DNA of 64,000 nucleotides, taken from assembly GCA_019828595.1 (NCBI GenBank), contig JAHQRK010000031.1, positions 186,001 through 250,000 of the forward strand, given 5' to 3'. Both the position numbers and the translations under genes were made by a program. The notes beneath the pieces are model-generated. The model had not been told where the DNA came from and searched no databases. It worked only from the letters and a program-made list of their open reading frames with translations. Below, one piece after another: positions 21,706 through 32,100 of the stretch. The DNA is from Aphanomyces cochlioides (Eukaryota > Oomycota > Saprolegniomycetes > Saprolegniales > Verrucalvaceae). Each line of letters opens with the position of its first letter. Position 1 is the stretch's first letter.

Positions 21706-22068
21706 ATGAAGACTGCCGCCATCCTCGTTTCTCTCGCTGTTGCCACGATATCAATCCAAGGCGCAAAGTGCACGATCGATGATTGGAACCCAGCCTTGCA
21801 AGCCCTGTCAAAATGCACGCAAAATGGCCAAGCTGGCACTATCATTACGAATCCGGGAGCCTCTGCCGATGCGATTGCAAAGCTGTGCAAGATCGACGAC
21901 TGCAAGAAGGCGTTCGATACTCTCGCCAACCTCCTGTGCGAATACACCGACGAATCCTCTCGCAAGAACTTCAAGTGCGACGGTTCCCACCCCGCCTCGT
22001 CTTCGATCCCCACGATTGTCCCCGGCGCTGCTGTCGTTATGGCTTCTGTCCTTACCCTGTGCATGTAG
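21706..22068 (+). CDS. elicitin-like secreted protein
   Basis: A 120-residue protein. Signal peptide MKTAAILVSLAVATISIQG, then six cysteines in elicitin order (AKCTI, SKCTQ, KLCKIDDCKK with two, LLCEY, FKCDG), a Pro/Ser linker and a hydrophobic tail (GAAVVMASVLTLCM) of GPI type. A longer open frame exists upstream, but the signal peptide fixes the start at 21706. It is the nearest relative of the minus-strand gene at 15378-15731, similar even in the 5' leader, which implies duplication. Predicted role: surface or secreted sterol/lipid binding. No intron. Confidence 0.88.
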   Translation: MKTAAILVSLAVATISIQGAKCTIDDWNPALQALSKCTQNGQAGTIITNPGASADAIAKLCKIDDCKKAFDTLANLLCEYTDESSRKNFKCDGSHPASSSIPTIVPGAAVVMASVLTLCM

Positions 22069-22781
22069 ATTACGAGGCATTGTTTTAACAAGTTATGTCG
22101 TTGTCCAGCGATATTTGTTTCGTCAAAGCAACCCTTGCTACATTCGACCGCATATATGTTTATCCAAAAGTTCAAACAATGTAAATCAGGTGCAGTCTTA
22201 AAGTTCGATTTGTTTCGAACTGGTTTGAAGGCATTCACCTTGGGATAGTCATTTTGCTTGGCTTAGATGTTCTGTCAATAAGTTACGACACATGCAACGT
22301 GTTGTCATAACCAAAGGTGCTGGGTGGTATTCCTGGAAAAAAAGCTGGTGGATCTCAATTTCGACGTTTCATTGGCCATTTATAACACAAAAGTAGGCCA
22401 ATCAAAATCGTATAAATTTTATCTGGCATTTCATTGGTCGTTTCTGTATCGGCCAAGTCACAAATGATGACCAACTTCCTTGACGATGATGATGACTGTT
22501 GGCGTCATTACTTGCAGCGAATTACTTGAGCATATATATTGCCCAGCAGTGGAGGTAGTGTGTGTTTTGAGATACACAAAATTCAAAGCAACCGAGGCAA
22601 GATGGACGACAAAATTTTGAAGTTTTTAGGCCGAATGATGTCAGCATCCTTGCATTGTAACGTCTTTATATTGAGAGTACCTTGCTACGTGAAAGACGCT
22701 CGCTAAGCTTGGATTCCTGTGAATGCGATCGACTGATCGGGTGAACTTGTCAAGATAAAATTGCAAAATACTACGTAGTAC
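22069..22781. other. intergenic, no gene supported
   Basis: AT-rich with CCAAT-like ATTGG motifs repeated near 22370-22440. No open frame with a recognisable product. It ends at the second 226-bp repeat copy, preceded by a small palindrome ACTACGTAGT. Confidence 0.4.
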
Positions 22782-23007
22782 TACACCTTTTTTCAGTTAA
22801 TTCCAGAAAAAATCTGGTATAATTCGCCGCATTATCTTTTGATTCATCTTGTGCCCGATATATTTCGTCAACGCCCATTCAATTTCGTTTGGAGGTTTAA
22901 TTTATCCATTATAATTCGTAAATGCCCATTATATTTCGCCTCGCGGGTAGTATATTTCGAGTTGCTCTCAAAATGTTTCATCATGCTTTCATTATATTTT
23001 GAACAAG
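22782..23007. repeat. 226-bp repeat, copy 2
   Basis: Identical to 18924-19149 as far as I can see. No transposase follows. Downstream, 23707-23735 resembles 20871-20900 (TAAATTGAAGCTTTACG), so this may be an internally deleted, non-autonomous relative of the element at 18924-20900. Confidence 0.8.
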
Positions 23008-23840
23008 CTGTTGAAGTATTGCACTTTAAAATCTTTGGAGTGTTCTCGCGCACTTTTCAATTTGCGCAAAGAATGGAGCAAGAACCATCACCACCTCACA
23101 CCCCTGTAATCGCGATCTCCCTTCAAATGTATCATCAAGTTTGTAGCATTTTTCCATCAGTCAATTGAATGAGATGTTGTATTTTCATGATGCGTGTGTT
23201 GTGATTTAAATGCTCTCATCTGCCCAAAGCAGAGCTGAAATAACAAACCAATCCCAAGCCGATGTTTTGACAAGGTGCATTCATCATAATACTCTACGAC
23301 TTACCTGGCTTGCGATTTAACTTCTTGTCTTGCTCTCTCAACACCTTGCGACTTGCTTTCAAAATGGCTACGGTAGTAATTTGATCTGGAGATATTTTTC
23401 GCATACTGCTAACATCAATACCTTATTAAAATTAATATATTTTCTCCTCATAATGAATATTTTCTTTTTCCAAAAGATATGCATATTATTTTCTCATACA
23501 TTTTCGAAGTGTGATCCCTTTGTCTTAAATTGAAGCGCTCATCTTCAAGGAGATAAAGCATTCTGTACAAACCAATATTCTCCAAAACAATATAAAACAT
23601 AGAGCAGTTTATAGAGATGTGTCCTGTCGTTGCGCCACAATTTTCAGAATTCCGAACACACGTCTTGAAGATGAGGTATGCGATTTCAATGGTGGCGCAT
23701 CGGCTAGATTTGTCATAAATTGAAGCTTTACGTTATTGTCGACCCGACAGACCTCTGCGATCACTCAAGACTATAGCATGCAGCTAAACCGATAGCAATG
23801 AACGACAGGGGGTCAGATTTCTCACCGCGGTTGCCTTGAA
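23008..23840. other. gene-free stretch
   Basis: No supportable gene. It contains two copies of a TTGTC[TA]TAAATTGAAGC motif (23519 and 23707) also seen at 20871, which suggests transposon debris. Confidence 0.4.
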
Positions 23841-24244
23841 CTAGTGCATGTAAGAGCTTATTCCATTTGAATCTTTTATGGGACACATTGTCGTGTTGGG
23901 TTGAATTGCCGCCAGATTCCAAGCTGCTGTATTGAGTACATCACCACGAACGACAAGGACAGTTTGATTTGTATGTATTTGATTAAAGTGTCCACAACGC
24001 TTGCGGGCTGACTCGTTGGTCATCATTGATGAAATCGTGTAAAGCGAGTTGAAAACGTCCTTGCATGCATCAATCTTGCATAGCATTGCAATTGTTTCGG
24101 GTAAGTACCAATTGGCTTGGGCACGAAGCCGCTCACTGCGCCTACTTGAGCGCACTTGACCATGGGTTCGATGTACGGAGAGAGGTCGCTCGACACCACA
24201 GCAGGAAGGACATCCAACATCGAGAGAAGAGCGACGGTCGTCAT
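23841..24244 (-). pseudogene. frameshifted elicitin-like gene lacking one disulfide pair
   Basis: From 24244 it reads as a signal peptide (MTTVALLSMLDVLPAVVSS), then DLSPYIEPMVKCAQ, the region of elicitin helix 1 and cysteine 2. Near 24105 a single-base indel moves the homology to another frame, which continues ETIAMLCKIDACKDVF and TNESARKRC, i.e. cysteines 3, 4 and 6. No GT..AG intron explains the shift. Cysteine 1 is missing (the ECTVN segment is absent) and cysteine 5 is replaced (ISS where relatives have LSC). In elicitins these two form one disulfide, so they were lost together. The C-terminus has no clear GPI-type tail. Best read as a decaying or diverged elicitin-like gene. Confidence 0.7.
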
Positions 24245-24824
24245 GTTTGATTGCGATGGGATGCAAGAATGAGGCTTCTCTCAACTTTGTTTCATCATTT
24301 GAATGACTGTTGCCATGAATTTGAGTGTTTTCGATCAACTCATTGCTCTCATTGAGGTAAGCCGAAATATAAACAATGTTCACGATCTTTAGGATCAAGA
24401 TTTATGCCTCTCTACTATAGACTCGATGATTGTTCCTCCTTCAGCACTTTCCATCGAGATTCGACATCGGCTTTACCAATTTCCCATGACGGCCGTCAAC
24501 AACTGCTAGATTACATCTCGAATTCAACCATTGCAGTAGAACCTATCTAACTGTTTGAAACCATTGAGTTCCGCTGCGGCGCCTTTGTGTTTGACAGCGC
24601 AGGATCAAAGAAGTCAAGCTAAAACTCACAACAGCCGTTTTCATTTTACAATTTCCTATCGCATCGATTAAAAAGTATCAAACTTAGAAATATCATTTTA
24701 TGAAATGATATTTTATATGACACTTTCGATAGAGAAATGATATTTTCGAGTTCTGCGTCGTCTTTTCTCTGATCTCATTGACAAACCTCGCGTGGAGTAC
24801 GGAGTGCGAAGGAGACAAAATTCC

Positions 24825-26069
24825 ATGGAGGCCAAAGAAAGCACGGGAAACGCCAAGACTGTGACGTGTCCAGTCACGGGAGAGACGTGGGTCGTGCGCA
24901 AGACGGACGTCGAGATGCGTGTCTTTCGCGAGAATCTCAGCGCCTTTCGTGCGACGCGAGCACTCCATCCGACAGTCGACTGGCTTTTGCAATGCCTCGT
25001 GGATATTCCATTTGCCCCTGATGCAGATTCGAACCCTCAAGACGTCTTTGGAAGACTCCTGATTTTCCTCCTGCATGTCCGAATGGTCGTTTGGGAAAGC
25101 AGTGATGATCTCACAACGACCGACTCGACGCTTGCGATGTTTTCAACCATTCTCAATACATTTGTCGCGAACCACAAGAGCATCCCGATTGACGACCTAA
25201 CGTGCTGTCATCTCGATCATACGCCGTGTCTCTTCCCCAAACATACCAAGAAGAATCCACCGGCGGCTTCGGAAACGACCATTTTGTACACATTTACTCG
25301 AGATCTTTATCGCCAGCGGACTTGGTTGATCCAAAAGCGCTATTCGGAATTCCAGACATTCCACTTCGCTCTTATTCATGCCCAGCATGTTATCAAAGAC
25401 AATCCTCGGCTCATGCATCTTTCTTGGATGCTAGAGCTCGTTTTACAACTGCCCTTTCCAAAAAAGCAGTGGTTTGCAGCCGACAAAGCTAGCCTTATCC
25501 TGGAACGACAAGCGGCGTTTGAAGCGATAGTTTCCGCGTTGCTACGCCTTCACTGGCTGTGTGATCGTCGGCATGTTGCAGAATTGCACAATCCTCTCTT
25601 GGCTTGGTGTATGAAGCAAGTCTTCGACGCTGTCGAATCCTTTTTACAAGTTCATCGAGGTTCGAACGACATTACCAACACCGTCGAGAATTCAGAATCC
25701 AGTCGCCATTCAGCGTCCGCAGTGGACACTTCTGATGCATTGGATCACGACAACGAATGCGTGATTTGCTGGGAAAAGCTGCCTGATGATGACGACGATG
25801 ACACTAATGCCACACAGACTTTGATTTGCGGACATACTTTTCATCGCACTTGCATGGACGACTGGCTCAACCATCGCCCCATTTGTCCAATCTGTTGCAG
25901 GCAAGTGGCCCCAGATCGTCCTCAACAAGTGATCCGTCTTCGTCATGATTTGTGGACGTTCTGGCAAGCCTTTGGTGTCATTTTTCTCATCACGTTATGC
26001 TCTGTTGTCGTTGGTTTCTACATGAGCCCAATACTCCTCGAAGCTGTGGATCAATGCCTCGCTATTTAA
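24825..26069 (+). CDS. PX-like domain, RING-H2 membrane protein (putative E3 ubiquitin ligase)
   Basis: About 414 residues from the ATG at 24825, which sits in a good context; the frame is open 11 codons further, but only with GTG. The middle carries a PX-like phosphoinositide-binding signature (IQKRYSEFQTFH and, later, LPFPKKQWF). Near the C-terminus is a RING-H2 finger: CVICWEKL, a Cys in LICGH, HTFHRTC, then CPICC. Before it lies a Ser/Asp-rich linker. After it a hydrophobic helix (AFGVIFLITLCSVVVGFYM) predicts a tail anchor. The likely role is an endosome- or vacuole-associated ubiquitin ligase that recruits an E2 through the RING. Substrates are unknown. Intronless. The PX call is moderate; the RING call is firm. 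Confidence 0.8.
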   Translation: MEAKESTGNAKTVTCPVTGETWVVRKTDVEMRVFRENLSAFRATRALHPTVDWLLQCLVDIPFAPDADSNPQDVFGRLLIFLLHVRMVVWESSDDLTTTDSTLAMFSTILNTFVANHKSIPIDDLTCCHLDHTPCLFPKHTKKNPPAASETTILYTFTRDLYRQRTWLIQKRYSEFQTFHFALIHAQHVIKDNPRLMHLSWMLELVLQLPFPKKQWFAADKASLILERQAAFEAIVSALLRLHWLCDRRHVAELHNPLLAWCMKQVFDAVESFLQVHRGSNDITNTVENSESSRHSASAVDTSDALDHDNECVICWEKLPDDDDDDTNATQTLICGHTFHRTCMDDWLNHRPICPICCRQVAPDRPQQVIRLRHDLWTFWQAFGVIFLITLCSVVVGFYMSPILLEAVDQCLAI

Positions 26070-26260
26070 TGTATATGACCTGGAACTCCCAAATCCTTCC
26101 CCACCGCTTTGCGCTGTCTCTGTCTGCTCAAAGCTACGACACCTGCGTCAGTTGAAGTCGCCATCTTGGACAAAAATAAGTTGGAATTACATCGTTTCCA
26201 ACTTACAATGCGGACAAATTGGTGGACATTGGACGACGCGTTTCGACAAATTTGGTGAGC

Positions 26261-27574
26261 TTAGCAGGTTGGGGCTCCAACTTGGGTGAGCAGACCAAGT
26301 TGCCATGGAAGAGCATTGTAGTCGGCATTCGAGTTGGGGTCAACACCTTGGTAGAGGAAGCGGATGGGTTTGCACAAGTCCAAGAAGATGGTTTGGTCTG
26401 GTTGCGTGCGTACAAGTTCACCATGGCTGATACTCTTGGTCCAAGCTCCGCCAGGGAAAGCCACGTTATTGGAACGGGCAAATGGGTTGGCTTCCGTGTC
26501 CGCGAGGGCTTTCCAAGGGCCAGCAATGCTCGATGCTGTCCACGATCGGAAATATCGGTTGCCGTCCGATCCAATCGCTTCGACGAGCATCAAATATTGG
26601 TTTGTGCCGATCGTGTAGATGGCTGACGCTTCGTACAAGGCGAATTTATTCGCAGTGTCTTGGAGCAAGATGATCGGATCGCTCATGCCATTGGGAAAGT
26701 TTTCAATCGACGTGGACGATTGGTACAAGTGGCCATTGTCATCCGACGAGAAGAGGTAGCACTTGGCACTATCACAAATGACAAACATGTCGACCCAGTA
26801 GCCGCCACCAATGTTGTCCTGGATGATCTTTGGCGTTCCGTTGTAGAATTCCTTGGGGGCGGTCCATCCTGCTGGGTTGTTGATGTCAGGGTTGGTCGAG
26901 TAGGCGGCGTTGCCGTCTTGGAAGATGAGGTACCAGAGCTTCTGCGGGGCAAAGTAAAAGACTTCAGGGGCGGCACGATAGCCGTAGCCAAGTGGAGCTT
27001 GATTCAAGTAGAAGAAATCAGCTTGTTGGGCCATGGCAGGGTCTTGGAATTTCAAGTAGACGAGGTTGTAGCCAGCTTCAGATGCCGTGCTGGCAAAGAC
27101 GTGGTATGTGCCGTTGATTTGGACAACCGTTGGATCTTTAATACCCTTGATGTCACGGCCGTCGTTCTTGGCCGAAATGAGCGGGCCTGTCGACGTCCAA
27201 TGGAAGCTCGTGGGCAGCTTTGGATTCGACCCTGGCGTTGACACTGGTGGCGAAGACGTAGTTGGTGTCGATGTCACAGGGGAAGACGACGTGGTTGGAA
27301 CAGGAGTGGCCTTGGTCGTTTTTGGAGCACTAGTCGCTATGGTCGTTGTTGGAGCTTGCGTGGGTTTGGCCGTTGTTGGAGGCGCCGTGGATGGCGATCC
27401 AGTGCTTGGAACGCACTGTGAGTACCATTCCGAGTAGGCGTGGCATTCAAAACCTTGGATGCACGTCGTCGAGCCAGAGTAGTTATTCCCACCGCATTGA
27501 CCGTACGCGCCAACTTGGGCTAGGGTGAGTGGCACGACAGCAGCGACGAAAGCAACGATAGCAGCAGCCTTCAT
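26261..27574 (-). CDS. secreted GH62 alpha-L-arabinofuranosidase with N-terminal CBM1
   Basis: A 437-residue protein. Signal peptide MKAAAIVAFVAAVVPLTLA; then a fungal-type cellulose-binding module CBM1 (YGQCGGNNYSG, CHAYSEWYSQC) at about 23-54; a Thr/Pro/Ser linker (about 55-120); then a GH62 catalytic domain. GH62 hallmarks: SFHWTSTGPLIS, IKDPTVV (catalytic base region), GYRAAPEVFYFAP, GYWVDMFVICDS, LFSSDDNGHLY, YEAS (acid region), SDGNRYFRSWT, DTEANPFARSNNV and ISHGE. It removes arabinose side chains from arabinoxylan outside the cell, with CBM1 tethering it to cellulose. Start 27574 is set by the signal peptide; an upstream in-frame extension lacks one. Intronless, consistent with a fungal-like origin. 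Confidence 0.93.
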   Translation of the reverse strand: MKAAAIVAFVAAVVPLTLAQVGAYGQCGGNNYSGSTTCIQGFECHAYSEWYSQCVPSTGSPSTAPPTTAKPTQAPTTTIATSAPKTTKATPVPTTSSSPVTSTPTTSSPPVSTPGSNPKLPTSFHWTSTGPLISAKNDGRDIKGIKDPTVVQINGTYHVFASTASEAGYNLVYLKFQDPAMAQQADFFYLNQAPLGYGYRAAPEVFYFAPQKLWYLIFQDGNAAYSTNPDINNPAGWTAPKEFYNGTPKIIQDNIGGGYWVDMFVICDSAKCYLFSSDDNGHLYQSSTSIENFPNGMSDPIILLQDTANKFALYEASAIYTIGTNQYLMLVEAIGSDGNRYFRSWTASSIAGPWKALADTEANPFARSNNVAFPGGAWTKSISHGELVRTQPDQTIFLDLCKPIRFLYQGVDPNSNADYNALPWQLGLLTQVGAPTC

Positions 27575-27592
27575 CGTGTTTGCTTGGCGAAG

Positions 27593-27607
27593 AAAATTGC
27601 AAAGTGA
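27593..27607 (-). promoter_or_regulatory. oomycete initiator-like core promoter
   Basis: The minus strand reads TCACTTTGCAATTTT, one mismatch from YCATTYYNCAWTTT, 18 nt upstream of the GH62 start codon. It agrees with the start set by the signal peptide. Confidence 0.5.
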
Positions 27608-29113
27608 AGCGAGATGGCGTGCATTGGAAAGGCGACAAAGTTGCTCGACGGCACATGCCCAGGACAAGTTTCTTGGCACTAAAAGTCACCGTACAACTCT
27701 GTGATCAGCCCACTCAAAAAGACTCCAAGCTTCCCAAGACAATCAAATCTGAACCAGAAGGATCCATTCCACTTGGAACACAATCCCGCGAACTGCAGAG
27801 TATTTCGTGCTTTGGGCGATCCAAAGTATGATCGAGAGGCCACTCTGCTCATTTGACAACGTTCTACTGTAGGAGCTGGGCTGTGCCAATTCGTATGAAA
27901 TTCCGATTGCAATTGTACCAACTACGTGGACGATATCATTCTTTGACCAGATGGATTGCGAACAGCACTTACAGTACTGTAGTGAGTCACTACACTACTG
28001 ACACTACTGTAAGTTTACTCCAAGCTGATTCCAAGGGATCACGATAGACTGAGTCGGTCCACTGAAAAATAATGCATTGTCCACACTTGCGATTGGAAAA
28101 GAAGCCACCGAGGTAAACGAACAGTGCAGAGATTAAGCGCGGAGTGCATGGAAAAGCGTCAATGTCAACCAGGCCGAGGAAAAGCTACCAAGGATTCCTC
28201 AGTGTCATCATCTCAAAAATGTGATTTAAGGACATATGCATGCATTTGTAATAAACAAAGATTTACAGGCGAGACCATGAGCTTTAGACCAAGGGACTAA
28301 ACGGCAGGTGGAACGTCGATAGTGTGGGAAAGCCTCGAAACTCTTCTTGGAATTTTGTCAAGTAAACCGTCGATTACGAGCAAATCTGCGTTCTATCAGC
28401 ATACTACCGTCTCACCTTATTGCAACTGCTTCGTGGATTCAAAACTGAGGGTCGGTCAGGATTGCGGAATCCTAGTATCGCAAAACAGGGCACTCCGTCA
28501 ACATGATGAGGACGTTTCGCGTGAACAACATTTATAGTTTTCGCATGCGTGAACTAGCTAGCGATGTTGTGGGTGGCTGGTAGTTTCTGTGGGAGATGTC
28601 GAGCTTATCCATCATGTCCGAGGTTGTTCTCGTGATTCGAACTACAACTCAAACGTGTCAAAGAGAAAATAGAGCCACATGAGGGAAATTGCGTTCTTTC
28701 GATACGAAGGAGAGTCAGTGTACGCATTGTTGATTAGATCACTTGCAATATTAGTTTTGCCTGTAATTGCACACTAGGAAGTAAAAGCCTCTGTGATCCT
28801 GAAACTGAGGTCTGAGTAGTATTCCTGATGATGATAAGTTTCGTGTTGACTTTGTTAAGGTCTTCGCATACGTCGCTGACAATACCGGCGACGGACATCT
28901 CTGGCATTCCTGATGAGAGATTAAATTGCTGAAGATGCCAGTGGGTAGAAAGCAGCAACTGCACAGACGTGGAGTGCGATCAAATAGTCTATCAATGTAT
29001 CATATTTATGGCTCATGTTCTTGTTCTCTAGAGAATTTTCCCTTAATGCATCTAGTTTCACCTCTGAATAATGCCTACTAATTCATGAAGTGCAGTCAGT
29101 CATGGTCACTTGA
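27608..29113. other. 1.5-kb gap without recognised gene
   Basis: Only short open frames (the best, 76 codons at 28964-28734 minus, lacks a known domain). A small interrupted palindrome, ACAGTACTGTAGTGAGTCAC with a nearby CACTACTGTAAG, lies at about 27970-28015. No further feature. Confidence 0.4.
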
Positions 29114-32100
29114 TTAATTTGAGGGAAATGAATTGGCAAGCGGGATTGCAGAGAGCAAATGAACTTGATGACTGTTTTCGAGCCGTCGTCTCTCTTAAGA
29201 TGGGTTATCGATCACAAGGAGTCTCCATATTTTCACATCCAAGACGTAGAAAACGTTGCCAATCCGTAAGGATAAAAGACCATTAATGACTGCAGACGCT
29301 TGGTCAAGATAGTACACCTACAGACAGTATGACGGTTCGGCAATATACATGTGATTTGGTACATTGTGGTGAATCCAACGCGAAGATGCAAACATAAACT
29401 TCGCTGAGGATGCCAAGAGGAGCGAATTGTGTCTTGGAGGTGGTCGCTTGGGATCACGTATACGCTCAAAAGCATAGCACGCAAAGGTCGAGCCGAGGCA
29501 AATCCCCACAAGACACATAAACCGCCTTGAGTCTCCGATTGCGATCGTATCTAGGTATTCAAAAGTCATAAAACACAGCAGAGGGGAATATACCGCTCGA
29601 GCAAACGAGTTGAAAGTCTACTTGGGCAAAATCGCAAGTTCGGTCCAAAGTACCCGTGTGGGTCACTGGAACTGTCCACGATAGAAGAGCAGCAATGCCC
29701 CAAACAATGACATTAGACTTCATAGCGTACTCTGAAGTGTACTGAGCTGTCAGGACTGTGAAAATATCCGACACGACGTATCCAAGCCAACAGGCCTCGC
29801 CAGCTGCAAGAAATGTCTTGAAAACACGGACCCCACGGTCAAGAGGGGCTTCATTGACTACATTGGAGGCTGCAGTAATTTTCCACACATCATTGATATT
29901 CTCGAGCGTCAACACTTGTGTACTAAGAAGGCAAACCGCCACGATACTGCGAATAAAGAGAAATGGTCGACCAATCCAGATTATGCCCGTCACACGGTTG
30001 ATGAAATAGAGGTTGGACCCTTCAACTTGCCCCTTGTTAAAAATCAAGTAGATTGTTACGAGGGTTGCGACGCAAATAACAATGCAAGTCACGTATAGAC
30101 AAACGTACCGGGTATAGCGTGTAACGTTGACCGGAATTTCCAACGGGTTGACCAAACTATCGACATTGTAGTTTGGAGATGACATGACAGTATTAGAGCC
30201 GATGTCTCCTTGGAACGAAATAACTTCACGAAGGGCAGAAGCCCAGTCAAATGCCAATATCCAAGCCATGAAGTGAAATGAAGGATACGTTGGATCAAAA
30301 AATTTATGTCGCAAGAACATAATATTGCAGTTTGGATCTTTTCCGTATTGAGCAACTTCAATTTCTAAATTATTCATGTCATACTGAGCAGTTTTGGCTA
30401 AACGTTGAAGTGTTGGCACGAAATTTGAGTCTGCTATGAGTGATATGTTGAGAAGAAGGTGAACAGTGGGGAAAATGAGACTCTTTGCACAAGAAGCATT
30501 GTCGAGGATCATTGTCGGGCATATCGTGTCAATTTCTTGATGAGTCAAATTCTCTCGGACTAACCCGGCACCAAGTGCAGCAGCAAGTCTTGTGATCGGA
30601 AGACTGGTCATGAAATCTAGCATAACTTGTTCATTCAGCGGAGAGCCACACGCAGCCATTGCTCCAGTAAGGAAGCGCACTCCACTCTCAAATGGAGAAG
30701 GTGTGACGTCATTGCAGAGAAGATTTCCCCCTACTAAAAACGGTGTCTTGGATCGCGACCACGACGGTGGCAAGTAATTAAACCAAGGCGCAAGGGGTAG
30801 GCTAGTATACTTTTTGCAAAAGTCTGCTGATTTGACGCACAATGTAGCAAGAGAGTCGCGCAGTTGAAGGGCAAATTTAACGAGCGACTTTGGCGCAGGA
30901 ATTCGCCTCAAGTCCACCGATCCAAATGGTCCAATTGATTGACGAAATACACTGTAGGCATTGGTACTGGCTGAGTCAGTGATAGTTCCATTTTGTTTCA
31001 ATATTTCTTCAATGGATACATTCTGAAAGGCAAATTTTGCATCTCGGCGAATCAGAGTACAATTGTAGAGAGGTGTTGACGGGTTGCTGATTGCCCAGAG
31101 ATCGCTAGCAAGTCCCCAATACATCTTCATACTTGTCTGAGTATCAAATGAGATAGTTCCATTAGTGCGCTTGATTGTCAACGGGTATGCAAATCCAAAA
31201 GCGTTTTCAATATTGAAAGTGTCAATTATACTAATAAATTTGTAGTTTTGCCAGTCAGTCGTGTACGCTGTTGCTCCAAACGACTGTCAATATTCACTTT
31301 CTTCAGCATCAGATGTAGTCACAGCCTGAACTAATTCCCACCACTTTGCACCATTTGGTAGTTTAGTCAGTGGTATGGCAAATGCTGCGTTCAATGACGC
31401 ACCACAGCACGATCTCAGTTGTTGCCAATTGACATTCCGCAGAAGTGACTCTAAGTGCACCGCAGCATTGGTCGTATATCTCTTAGCACATCGAGCTTGA
31501 CGAACGATCGAATTGGCCATTTCCCACGTTTTATTAAAATCAAGCCAGCAATATTGCACCGATATCCAAGGTGATAAGCATGCATCCATATTCCGAAGAC
31601 CACGAATCGCGGTAATTAAATCCGTAGCATCAGTTGTCAGTACTTGAGAAACATACAGTGGCATAAACTTTGCACTGATGGAACTTTTAATGCTGTAGTC
31701 CTTGCCATCGATGTATTTATCGTCGTCGATCAAGATTTCACCACCATGAGGTCGAAAAATGAGCTGATCGTTGAATAATCTGGCCATGAATACGTGCTCT
31801 CTTGACGCATTGTAGTTGGCCCACCAAAAGTCGTTGGACATATTGCTAGCTGTGATGGCAAAAAACGAAATACTTCCGAATAACGATGCACACATGTACA
31901 GCAAGCCGCCAAAAAAGTAACAAGTCGATGCTTGGACCGCATTTGACGAGTTTCTACAACTGTTTGGTATGTTTGAGTTTCACAATTCGGGCCGACTTTT
32001 TCTATGGCCTGTTCAAAGTTTGGAGAATTGAAGACTTTGATATTCCACTTAATTTTGCTATGTTTAATCGAGGTATCAGGCACAAGTAACCACAGTTTGA

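Noticed and set aside
24792..24824. Longer start for the PX/RING protein
   Set aside because: The extension starts only with GTG; the first ATG (24825) has a better context.
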